Below, piece by piece: positions 15,174 through 21,497 of a stretch of 22,848 bases of DNA. The position numbers and the translations under genes are program-made. Under the pieces are notes generated by a model. The model made no database searches. It was not told the origin of the DNA and was given only the letters and a program-made list of their open reading frames with translations. Origin of the DNA: Clostridia bacterium (GTDB lineage: Bacteria > Bacillota_A > Clostridia > Oscillospirales > UBA929); contig BNZR01000019.1 in NCBI GenBank assembly GCA_026001245.1, positions 1 through 22,848 on the forward strand, read 5' to 3'. Each line of letters begins with the position of its first letter. Within the stretch, counting starts at the first letter, position 1.

Positions 15174-16537
15174 TAGTTTTTCACTTTGCGCGTGATAAAT
15201 ATACCGCCGCCAGCCAGTAGCAGGATAAGCAGGGCGATTAGAGCAACGGACGTGTCGCCCGTTTTGCTGTTCTTGCTTGTGTCGGAACTTGTTTCTGTGC
15301 CGGGGTTCGGCGAGGGGCTAGGCGTTGAGGTGTCAGCGGCAAGCAATTTCACGCCGAGGGGAATCGCGATAGCCGCACCCGCTTTATCCACAAACTTCGC
15401 TTGGAATTTGGTGGTTTCGCCGTCTTTCAGGTCGTATTTTTTAAGTGCCGCAGGCAACAGTTTGATGACTGTCGAGCCGGAAACCACGGTGTAGTCAACG
15501 TCTTTAACCAGCACAACCAACTCGCCGTCCACGATTATGTACAAGTTGTCAAACGCGGACAGCGGTATGTCGATCGCGAAAGTAACCGCCGTGTCGGATT
15601 TGACCTCTTTTTCAAGACTGTCGCCGCCTTTAGCGTAAGCATCAGCGGCGTTTGCGATTTCATCGCCGCTTTCGTTTTGACCGACAACCCATTCGGTAGC
15701 GGTGTTGGGTTCTTCGTCAGGCAAGGCAACTATCGCGTTTTCTGTGACGTACTGGGGCGCGAAGCTATAGTCACCCGTAATCTTGTTTTTATTAAGCCCT
15801 GTAATCGCGGCTTCTGAAGATAAATAGTTATGATTGCAGTAAAGCTCCGCAAGTTTGTCGTTCTTAGACAGATCCAACTCTGTAAGTTGGTTGTGGTCAA
15901 TGTAGAGGGACTCCAACGCGGTGTTTTTGGATACGTCAATCTTGGGCAGTTCGTTGTAGCGGAAGTTTATACGCGTTAAAGCTGTGTTTTTGGACACATC
16001 TATTGTTTTTAGTTGGTTGAAAGAACCGACAAGGTCTGTCAGTGCAGTGTTCTTGGAAACGTCCAGCACGGGCAGTTCGTTGTGGAAGAGCCAAAGGGCT
16101 GTCAACGCGGTGTTTTTGGACACGTCAAGTTTTGTCAGCGCGTTGTTGTCAGCCTCAAGCCGTGTTAACGCGGTGTTCTGGGACAGATCCAACTCGGTAA
16201 TCTCGTTAAATGAGCAGTATAGCTCTGTCAGTCCGGTGAAATACTCAATGCCGCTTAGGCTGGAGATCTCCGCCCAAGTTACATCAAGACCGTCAATGCC
16301 GGCGACATCGGTGTCGTAGATTGTGTCCTTATCCAAAAGCTCCAAAACTATCGCCTTGAAGTTTGGATCAGTAAATTTGGCGGTGATGTCTGTTCCGTTG
16401 GCAACAGGCGGATCAACGCTGTCCGCCGCAAATGCGGGGACGTTCACGGATAGCGCGAGAGTTAGCATTAAAATCAGCGCGAGGAGCTTACAAAATTTTC
16501 CACAGGGGGGGGGGGGGGTAATTTTTGCCTTTTTCAT
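15173..16537 (-). CDS. Secreted, wall-anchored leucine-rich-repeat protein
   Basis: The start is ATG 16537 with GGAGG eight bases upstream; the longer frame upstream of it overlaps the promoter. The 454 residues comprise a signal peptide ~1-37 (Lys-rich start, hydrophobic core, AFA cleavage site), a unique segment, and seven 21-residue leucine-rich repeats at ~103-245 built on LTxLxxxxNxLxxLDVSKNTA. An X2-like immunoglobulin-fold segment follows at ~330-400 (SAFDNLYIIVDGELV, YTVVSGSTVIKLLP), then a Ser/Thr/Pro spacer, a sorting-like motif NSKTGD at ~423-428, a membrane helix and a basic tail RKVKN. It is probably displayed on the cell wall by a sortase or held by the helix; the ligand is unknown. 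A C14 tract encodes Thr7 to Pro11, so expression may switch. No terminator separates it from the T-box promoter downstream. Confidence 0.88.
   Translation of the reverse strand: MKKAKITPPPPCGKFCKLLALILMLTLALSVNVPAFAADSVDPPVANGTDITAKFTDPNFKAIVLELLDKDTIYDTDVAGIDGLDVTWAEISSLSGIEYFTGLTELYCSFNEITELDLSQNTALTRLEADNNALTKLDVSKNTALTALWLFHNELPVLDVSKNTALTDLVGSFNQLKTIDVSKNTALTRINFRYNELPKIDVSKNTALESLYIDHNQLTELDLSKNDKLAELYCNHNYLSSEAAITGLNKNKITGDYSFAPQYVTENAIVALPDEEPNTATEWVVGQNESGDEIANAADAYAKGGDSLEKEVKSDTAVTFAIDIPLSAFDNLYIIVDGELVVLVKDVDYTVVSGSTVIKLLPAALKKYDLKDGETTKFQAKFVDKAGAAIAIPLGVKLLAADTSTPSPSPNPGTETSSDTSKNSKTGDTSVALIALLILLLAGGGIFITRKVKN
15853..16231 (-). repeat. 63-bp tandem repeats encoding the LRR units
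   Basis: About six 63-base units encode the 21-residue LRRs. The segment for LDVSKNTAL is nearly the same in each (GTGTTTTTGGA on the plus strand recurs), while the codons for the exposed face vary. This pattern fits array growth by unequal crossing-over or slippage. Confidence 0.8.
16505..16518. repeat. Homopolymer G14/C14 tract at the 5' end of the LRR gene
   Basis: Fourteen uninterrupted G on the plus strand, i.e. C14 in the coding strand, cover part of codon 7 and codons 8-11 of the LRR gene. With 14 bases the frame is open; 13 or 15 would shift it before the signal-peptide core. Tract length is also the position most exposed to sequencing error. Confidence 0.95.
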
Positions 16538-16568
16538 GGGTATACCTCCAAAAAATAAATTTGTGAGT

Positions 16569-16597
16569 ATTGTAGCATATTCGCGGCGGTTTGTCAA
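16569..16597 (-). promoter_or_regulatory. Promoter of the LRR gene
   Basis: On the minus strand TTGACA (16597-16592) and TACAAT (16574-16569) are 17 bases apart. The -35 box and nearly all of the spacer belong to repeat copy B, exactly as in copy A for the T-box promoter, but here the -10 is a better match. The leader is about 25-30 bases and carries the GGAGG site. Confidence 0.85.
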
Positions 16598-16621
16598 TAG
16601 AAGTTGGGAGATTTATTTTTT
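16576..16621. repeat. 46-bp direct repeat, copy B
   Basis: This is a perfect second copy of 15128-15173. It lies between the divergent LRR and antitoxin promoters, ending one base before the antitoxin -35 box. The bases beyond both ends differ from those around copy A. Confidence 0.97.
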
Positions 16622-16622
16622 A

Positions 16623-16651
16623 TTGACACAACAGGTCTTTTACGATATAAT
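16623..16651 (+). promoter_or_regulatory. Consensus promoter of the toxin-antitoxin pair
   Basis: TTGACA at 16623-16628 and TATAAT at 16646-16651 match consensus fully, with a 17-base spacer. It is back to back with the LRR promoter, with 25 bases between the two -35 boxes. I see no clear operator palindrome. Confidence 0.88.
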
Positions 16652-16688
16652 GAAAGTACAATTAAAACAAACTATTAGGAGGTTAGCT

Positions 16689-16967
16689 ATGGATATTCAG
16701 TTATCCACGTTAAAGACCAATCCGGCAAAGTATTTCGACCTAGCTAAGTCTTTTGACATCACAGTCACAAGGCGCGGCAAAATACTTGGGCGTATCATAA
16801 GCGAGGAAAAAGCGGCGGATTACGAGAAGCGAAAAGCGTTTGACGAGCTGATGGCGTTTTCCAAGCTACCGTCCGGCTTGCCGGAAGAATACCGCGACCC
16901 GAATTACGACCCGAACTACGACCTGCTGCGCGAGGCGGCATACCGAGACAGGGGGCTTTTGGAATGA
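16689..16967 (+). CDS. Type II antitoxin, Phd/YefM-like
   Basis: The product has 92 residues from ATG 16689, with GGAGG at 16678-16682. The N-terminal half (IQLSTLKTNPAKYFDLAKSF, then VTRRGKILGRIISE) fits the Phd/YefM DNA-binding fold, with the typical strand-turn RRGK. The C-terminal half is charged, holds the repeat RDPNYDPNYD, and should be the flexible arm that blocks the toxin. Its stop overlaps the toxin start by four bases (ATGA), the usual antitoxin-first, coupled arrangement. Autorepression by the complex is expected from the family. The family assignment is by pattern only. Confidence 0.82.
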   Translation: MDIQLSTLKTNPAKYFDLAKSFDITVTRRGKILGRIISEEKAADYEKRKAFDELMAFSKLPSGLPEEYRDPNYDPNYDLLREAAYRDRGLLE

Positions 16968-17368
16968 TAGTGGTCTTTGACAACAACATAATAATAGACG
17001 CGCTTGAACCGCGCCCGCACTACGAGACACAGGCAAAGGAGCTTTTAAGGCGCGTTATGACGAACAAGATTGAGGGGTACGTTGCCGCCAGTAGCTTAAC
17101 CGATATATTTTATGTGCTAAGCAAAAAGGCGGGAGAGGAAAACGCAAAGGCCGCGACCCAAAATATCGCAAATTTGCTTGAAGTTGTTGACGTGTTGAAG
17201 TCTGATTGCAAAGCCGCGTTTAGTCTGCCGATGACGGACTTTGAGGATGCGGTGGTTGCGGTTTGCGCCAAGAAAGTCGGCGCGGACTGCGTAGTGTCAC
17301 GCGATGAGAAATTTATAAAAGCGAACAGCGGGGTTAGGGTGGTTAAGCCCGACGCGCTGGTTGGGTAG
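16964..17368 (+). CDS. PIN-domain toxin ribonuclease, VapC-like
   Basis: The 134-residue protein is one PIN domain. Candidate metal-binding acids are Asp6 (VVFDNNIIIDAL), the Asp in SSLTDIFYVL, the DFEDAV acids near 86-89 and the Asp in VVSRDEKF near 109-110. PIN toxins of type II systems cut RNA, often tRNA or rRNA, when the antitoxin is degraded. It is paired with the Phd-like antitoxin by a four-base overlap. The stop lies ten bases from the convergent GH13 stop and no terminator is visible between them. Confidence 0.88.
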   Translation: MIVVFDNNIIIDALEPRPHYETQAKELLRRVMTNKIEGYVAASSLTDIFYVLSKKAGEENAKAATQNIANLLEVVDVLKSDCKAAFSLPMTDFEDAVVAVCAKKVGADCVVSRDEKFIKANSGVRVVKPDALVG

Positions 17369-17378
17369 TCTAAAACTT

Positions 17379-19004
17379 TCACTTCAAAATCGCGATTGTG
17401 TACGGCGGTAACTTCAACTGTATGCCGCTTTGCGTTGGGGCTTCGCCTGTTGCGCTCAGCCAGTCAAGCAGCTCGAACTCTACGTCGGGCAACAAAACCT
17501 CTGCGTCCGACAAATTGTAGATTACAACTATCGTTTCGTAGCCCCATGTGCGGCTGACTGCGGCTACTTTGTTTGAGCTTTGCGCCAACTCCAGCGGCAA
17601 CACGTCGCCGCGCCCCAGTTGGGGGTACTTTGCCCGCAGGCGCACCGCGTGTTGGACGTACCGGAAAATCGAGTCGCCGTCCGCGATTTGCGCTAAGAGC
17701 GGCGGGAAGATGGGCTTCATGCCGTCCGCGTCCCAACCGGCGGGGCCGTTGCCGCCCGCCGACTCGGTGTCCGTCCAAAACATCGGGGCGCGTTTGTTCT
17801 CGTCCTTGCCGTAGCCCGCCAGCCCGATTTCCTCGCCGTAGTAGACAAACGCGTCGCCGGGTTGGGTCAGCGTCATGCCCCAGGCGGTTTTGATCAGATT
17901 CGGGTCGCGCTTGAACACCGCCGAGGCGCGGGGATTGTCGTGATTCGTCAAAAACGGGGCGGCGGTGCCGTCGGGGTTTTGCGCTTTGATAAGCCCCTGC
18001 GCCTCGGCGATTTTGGCGACATAATCGGCGGCGGCGTAATCCTTTGTCAACAGAGCTTTACCCACGTAGCCGGTCGCGCCCGCGAAGGGATAGGAGAAAA
18101 AGCTGTCGATTTTTGAGGCGTAATAGGCGTACAGCCGGATGGTCGTATCCCAGTCCTCGCCTACAAAATACACGTCCGGCTTCAGCGCGGCGGCCATGTC
18201 GTGAAGCCACGTCAGAATCTCAATATTTGTCGCGTCCTGACCGCTCTCAAATTCCTTGACCGCGTCCAGACGGAAGCCGCGCACGCCCTTGTCAAGCCAA
18301 AATTTCACAATGTCCGCGATTTCGCCGCGCACGTCCTCGTTTCGCAGGTTCAAATCGGGCATTTTGTCCCAGAAGCCCGCTTCGTAAGAGCGGTCGCCGG
18401 GTAGCTCGTACCAGCCCGCGTGCTTGCCGCTTTCGATGTGGTAGTAGGCCTCGTAGCGCTGGTCGCCCGCCTTGGCGGCCACGAACCACGGGTGTTCGTC
18501 GGAGGTGTGGTTGATTACCAAATCCAGCAGAATATCCAAGCCGCGCTGTTTGCAGGCGGCCGCCAGCGCGTCAAAGTCCGCCATCGTGCCGTACTGGGGG
18601 TCTATGGCAAGATAATCCTTGACATCGTACTTGTGATAGGTGGTTGACGGGTGGATTGGCGAGAGCCAAATCCCGTCAAAGCCCATGTTTTTGATGTAGT
18701 CCAGCGACTCGGTAACGCCCGCAAGGTCGCCGATTCCATCCCCGTCGCTGTCGCGGAACGAGTAGACGAAAATTTGATACCAAGTGCGTCCGTTTTCAGG
18801 TGGACGGGCGTATTCGGGCAGGGGATCGCCCGCAAGGTAGGCCGCGAGTTGCTCTGTCCACGGGCGCGGGTCGGGCGTGGGGGAGACGGTCGCGGAGTCG
18901 GACACAACAGGCGGGGGAATTTGGTCGGTCGGCGCGTCGACCTGCACGGAACAGGCGGATAACGCGAGAAGCAGGGCGAGAATCAACGCAAAAAATCGTT
19001 TCAT
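17379..19004 (-). CDS. GH13 alpha-amylase-family lipoprotein
   Basis: The 541 residues start at ATG 19004, which has GGGAGG just upstream; longer frames upstream would run over the opposing promoter. The N-terminus is a lipoprotein signal ending in LSAC, so Cys18 should be lipidated and the enzyme held outside the membrane. The four GH13 regions are present: DLVINHTSDEH near 160, GFRLDAVKEF with nucleophile Asp ~246, VGEDWD with acid/base Glu ~282, and LTNHDNPR with transition-state Asp ~355. The (beta/alpha)8 entry segment YQIFVYSFRDSDGDGIGDL carries a Ca-site-like Asp series. It likely hydrolyses alpha-1,4 or 1,6-glucans outside the cell, feeding an oligosaccharide importer such as the one at 1-2444. 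Exact specificity is not clear. Confidence 0.93.
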   Translation of the reverse strand: MKRFFALILALLLALSACSVQVDAPTDQIPPPVVSDSATVSPTPDPRPWTEQLAAYLAGDPLPEYARPPENGRTWYQIFVYSFRDSDGDGIGDLAGVTESLDYIKNMGFDGIWLSPIHPSTTYHKYDVKDYLAIDPQYGTMADFDALAAACKQRGLDILLDLVINHTSDEHPWFVAAKAGDQRYEAYYHIESGKHAGWYELPGDRSYEAGFWDKMPDLNLRNEDVRGEIADIVKFWLDKGVRGFRLDAVKEFESGQDATNIEILTWLHDMAAALKPDVYFVGEDWDTTIRLYAYYASKIDSFFSYPFAGATGYVGKALLTKDYAAADYVAKIAEAQGLIKAQNPDGTAAPFLTNHDNPRASAVFKRDPNLIKTAWGMTLTQPGDAFVYYGEEIGLAGYGKDENKRAPMFWTDTESAGGNGPAGWDADGMKPIFPPLLAQIADGDSIFRYVQHAVRLRAKYPQLGRGDVLPLELAQSSNKVAAVSRTWGYETIVVIYNLSDAEVLLPDVEFELLDWLSATGEAPTQSGIQLKLPPYTIAILK

Positions 19005-19017
19005 GGCTTCCTCCCTA

Positions 19018-19046
19018 TTGACAAATTGCGCGGGAAATGATAACAT
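19018..19046 (+). promoter_or_regulatory. Candidate promoter of the FNT channel gene
   Basis: TTGACA at 19018-19023 and TAACAT at 19041-19046 are 17 bases apart; the -35 is perfect and the -10 matches four of six. It overlaps the translation-start region of the divergent GH13 gene. Confidence 0.55.
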
Positions 19047-19074
19047 CGACTTATTTCTTGTGGGGGCGTTGCTT

Positions 19075-19896
19075 ATGAACATATTCACACCGGCCGAAAT
19101 CGTGGAAAACTACTCAAACGCGGGGGAAAAACGCGTGAAAAACACCGTGGGGCGCATGCTAGTCCTCGGCATTTTTGCGGGCTTTTTCATAGCTGCGGGC
19201 GGCATGATAGCCAATACCGCCGCCCATCTTTTGCCGGACGCGGGCGCGATACGCTTGGTTAGCGGTCTGCTGTTCCCGGCGGGGCTGATAATGGTCGTGC
19301 TGACGGGCGCGGAGCTGTTCACGGGCGCGGTTTTGCTGGTCATGCCGTTGCTTGCCCGCCGTATCAAGGCGGCGCGGATGTTGTGGCTGTGGCTGGTGGT
19401 CTATGTCGGCAACTTTGTCGGGGCGTTCGCGTTGGCGGCGGGCTGTGCGCTGTTCGGCCAGCTTGGGATTTCGGGCGGACAGCTTGCGGTGTACACGATA
19501 AAGGTCGCCGCGACAAAATGCGCGATAAACCCCGCAAATGCCTTGGTTTCTGGCATACTTTGCAACATTTTAGTCTGTGTGGCCGTGCTGATGAGCCTGT
19601 CGGCCAAGGACACCTTTGGCAAGGCCGCCGGGGCGTATGTCCCCATCGCGGTGTTCGTGATCGCGGGGCTGGAACACAGTATTGCCAACGTTTTCTTCAT
19701 ATCGGCGGGTCTGCTTGCGCTGGCCGTGCCGGACTACGCAAACCTTGCAATCGCGGCAAAATTGGACGTTTCCGCGCTGACCTGGGGCGGGTTCTTGGCG
19801 CGTCATCTGTTGCCCGTGACCATCGGCAACATCATAGGCGGGGCGTTGGTCGGCGCGGGCATGTGGTACACTCAAAGCAAGCCTATCAAGCGATAG
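19075..19896 (+). CDS. Formate/nitrite transporter (FNT) family channel
   Basis: The start is ATG 19075 with GGGGG about eight bases upstream; the frame is open further upstream but that part runs over the GH13 gene. The 273 residues have about six membrane helices. Family marks include TPAEIVENYSNAG at the start, the LTGAELFTGAVL segment, the KCAINPANALVSGILCN segment and GLEHSIANVFF with the conserved central His. FNT pentamers move formate, nitrite, hydrosulfide or lactate; in a fermenting Clostridium formate export is the most likely role. It is convergent with the aminopeptidase gene, with 19 bases between stops. Confidence 0.92.
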   Translation: MNIFTPAEIVENYSNAGEKRVKNTVGRMLVLGIFAGFFIAAGGMIANTAAHLLPDAGAIRLVSGLLFPAGLIMVVLTGAELFTGAVLLVMPLLARRIKAARMLWLWLVVYVGNFVGAFALAAGCALFGQLGISGGQLAVYTIKVAATKCAINPANALVSGILCNILVCVAVLMSLSAKDTFGKAAGAYVPIAVFVIAGLEHSIANVFFISAGLLALAVPDYANLAIAAKLDVSALTWGGFLARHLLPVTIGNIIGGALVGAGMWYTQSKPIKR

Positions 19897-19912
19897 CCTA
19901 TCAGTTGATAGG
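19897..19912. repeat. Palindrome CTATCANNTGATAG, copy 1
   Basis: CCTATCAGTTGATAGG fills most of the 19-base gap between the two convergent stop codons. A degenerate relative, CTATCAAGCGATAG, lies directly upstream at 19883-19896 in the last codons of the channel gene. No T-run follows, so it is not an obvious terminator. Confidence 0.75.
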
Positions 19913-19915
19913 GTG

Positions 19916-20980
19916 CTAAATGATAAGCAGATCTTTCGGGGCGTTCATAAGATTTTCAACGCCGTTTTCGCGGATTACGATGCAATCCTCAATGCGAACC
20001 CCGAATTTGCCCGGCAAGTAGATGCCCGGTTCGGCGGAGATTACCGTTCCGGCTTGCAACGGCTCTTTCGCGCCGGGATACGCGCCGGAACCCTCGTGTA
20101 CCTCCACGCCCAGCCCGTGGCCGAAGCCGTGGCCGAAATAATCGCCAAAGCCCGCGCCGCCGATGACGTCCGCCGCCGCCGCGTGTATGGCTTCGCCTGA
20201 AACCCCGGCCTTTGCGGCGGTGATTCCGGCGAGTTGAGCGTTCAAAACGGTGCTGTAGACAAGTCGCATTTCGTCCGTGGCCCGCCCGAGCGCGACGGTG
20301 CGCGTCATGTCGGAGCAATAGCCCTCGCAGACGCAGCCGAAGTCCATGGTTATGAAGTCACCAACGGCGATTTTTCGGTCGCCCGGCACGGCGTGCGGCA
20401 TGGACGAATTCGGGCCGGACGCGACAATCGGGTCAAACGACATGCGCCCCGCGCCGAATTTCAGCATGTGGTAAATCAGCTCCGCCGCGATTTCGCGCTC
20501 GGTCAGGCCGGGCTTGATCAGTCCCAGCACCGCGTCCAGCGCACGCTCGGCGATACGCTGGGCTTTTTTCATGCGGTCGATTTCCCACAGCTCTTTTACA
20601 TCTCGGATTTTTGAGGTGTCGGCGGGCAACCATCGGACGTTCGGAAGCTCCTTTTGCCACTTTTCGTGGGATTTTACGGTGCGAATGCCGTCCTCAAAGC
20701 CTAAAGTCGCGATTTTCCAGTCTGAAGCCAGCTCGCGAGTCAGCTTGTAGTAGTCGGTACCGCGAGCGATTTGAAGCACTTTGAAGTCGGGCAGGTTTTT
20801 TTGCGCGGTCTCGATATAGCGCGAATCGGTCAAAAACACAGCCCTATCAGCTGATAGGATTGCCAGTCCGTCCGAGGTGGCGACACCTGTCGCGTAGAAG
20901 CGATTCGGCTCTCCAGTGAGCAATAGCGCGTCAAAAGGCGAGGAATCGCAGAATTTTTGCAATTTTTCACGGTTGTTCAT
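19916..20980 (-). CDS. Xaa-Pro aminopeptidase / M24 metallopeptidase
   Basis: The 354-residue protein has a creatinase-like N-terminal domain (~1-125) and a pita-bread catalytic domain. The five metal ligands of the M24 family are in place: Asp ~213 (TMDFGC), Asp ~224 (YCSDMTRT), His ~285 (GHGFGHGLG), Glu ~316 (SAEPGIYL) and Glu ~330 (VRIEDC). It should remove N-terminal residues preceding proline from peptides in the cytoplasm. GGGGAGG precedes ATG 20980. The start overlaps the end of the upstream YqeG-like gene by 14 bases, so the two are probably translated together. The codons over 20843-20858 form a perfect 16-bp palindrome. Confidence 0.94.
   Translation of the reverse strand: MNNREKLQKFCDSSPFDALLLTGEPNRFYATGVATSDGLAILSADRAVFLTDSRYIETAQKNLPDFKVLQIARGTDYYKLTRELASDWKIATLGFEDGIRTVKSHEKWQKELPNVRWLPADTSKIRDVKELWEIDRMKKAQRIAERALDAVLGLIKPGLTEREIAAELIYHMLKFGAGRMSFDPIVASGPNSSMPHAVPGDRKIAVGDFITMDFGCVCEGYCSDMTRTVALGRATDEMRLVYSTVLNAQLAGITAAKAGVSGEAIHAAAADVIGGAGFGDYFGHGFGHGLGVEVHEGSGAYPGAKEPLQAGTVISAEPGIYLPGKFGVRIEDCIVIRENGVENLMNAPKDLLII
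20843..20858. repeat. Palindrome CTATCANNTGATAG, copy 2
   Basis: CCTATCAGCTGATAGG is a perfect 16-bp palindrome inside the aminopeptidase coding region, encoding LSADR on the minus strand. Confidence 0.8.
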
Positions 20981-21452
20981 AGTAGGTTGTCCTCCCCATA
21001 AATAGAGCCTCGACAGCGCGGCGCAGTCTGAACCACGGGCTGTCGATCAGCGGGTCAACCATGATGGTCATCATTTCGGCGCGTAGGCCGCTACGTATGT
21101 CGGTGCGAAGCTGGTCGCCGACCATCGCAAAGTCAGACACCCTCAAACCCAGGCGGGACACGGCTTTGAGCAGACCTTGCGGCGCGGGTTTTTTCGCGGA
21201 GTGGACGTAGTCCAGCCCCAGCGGTTCGCAGAAAGCGCGGACGCGGGACTCGCGTGAGTTCGAGCATACTATCAATTGATAGCCATTGCCGCGCAAGGTG
21301 TTCAGCCATTCGGAGACCTCTGGCGGCGGCGCGTTGACATGGTAGCCCGCCAAGGTGTTGTCCAAGTCCAGCAACAGCCCCGAAAGTGCGAAACTTCGCA
21401 TAAAATCGGCAGAAATCTCGGTTACGGAGCGAATATATATGTCGGGTTTCAT
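20967..21452 (-). CDS. YqeG-type HAD-superfamily phosphatase
   Basis: The 161-residue protein is a HAD hydrolase of the IIIA type. Motif I is DLDNTLAG near residue 30, motif II SNS near 62, motif III Lys in AKKPAPQGL near 88-92, and motif IV GDQLRTDI near 112. The family includes the Bacillus YqeG protein and mitochondrial phosphatidylglycerophosphatase relatives, so lipid-phosphate dephosphorylation is possible but not proven. TGAGGTGAG precedes ATG 21452. It is the first gene of a two-gene minus-strand unit with the aminopeptidase. A CTATCAATTGATAG palindrome lies within it at 21269-21282. Confidence 0.9.
   Translation of the reverse strand: MKPDIYIRSVTEISADFMRSFALSGLLLDLDNTLAGYHVNAPPPEVSEWLNTLRGNGYQLIVCSNSRESRVRAFCEPLGLDYVHSAKKPAPQGLLKAVSRLGLRVSDFAMVGDQLRTDIRSGLRAEMMTIMVDPLIDSPWFRLRRAVEALFMGRTTYYEQP
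21269..21282. repeat. Palindrome CTATCANNTGATAG, copy 3
   Basis: CTATCAATTGATAG is a perfect 14-bp palindrome inside the YqeG-like gene. It is read there as YQLI, a different frame from copy 2. Confidence 0.8.
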
Positions 21453-21497
21453 ATCTCACCTCAACGCGTCATAAAAATATGTGAGGGGGGTGCGGCC

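Noticed and set aside
15128..16621. Insertion sequence or transposon bounded by the 46-bp repeats
   Set aside because: There is no transposase and no terminal inverted repeats, and the repeats are direct and much longer than a normal target-site duplication.
16323..16688. N-terminal extension of the antitoxin upstream of 16689
   Set aside because: It would run across the LRR 5' end and the consensus promoter at 16623-16651, while ATG 16689 has a good GGAGG.
19897..19912. Palindrome as a plain bidirectional terminator
   Set aside because: It has only seven to eight pairs with no T-run, and the same motif recurs inside two coding regions.
21276..21497. N-terminal extension of the chimeric frame into the YqeG-like gene
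   Set aside because: It overlaps a solid gene on the other strand; GTG 21498 has a clear ribosome binding site.
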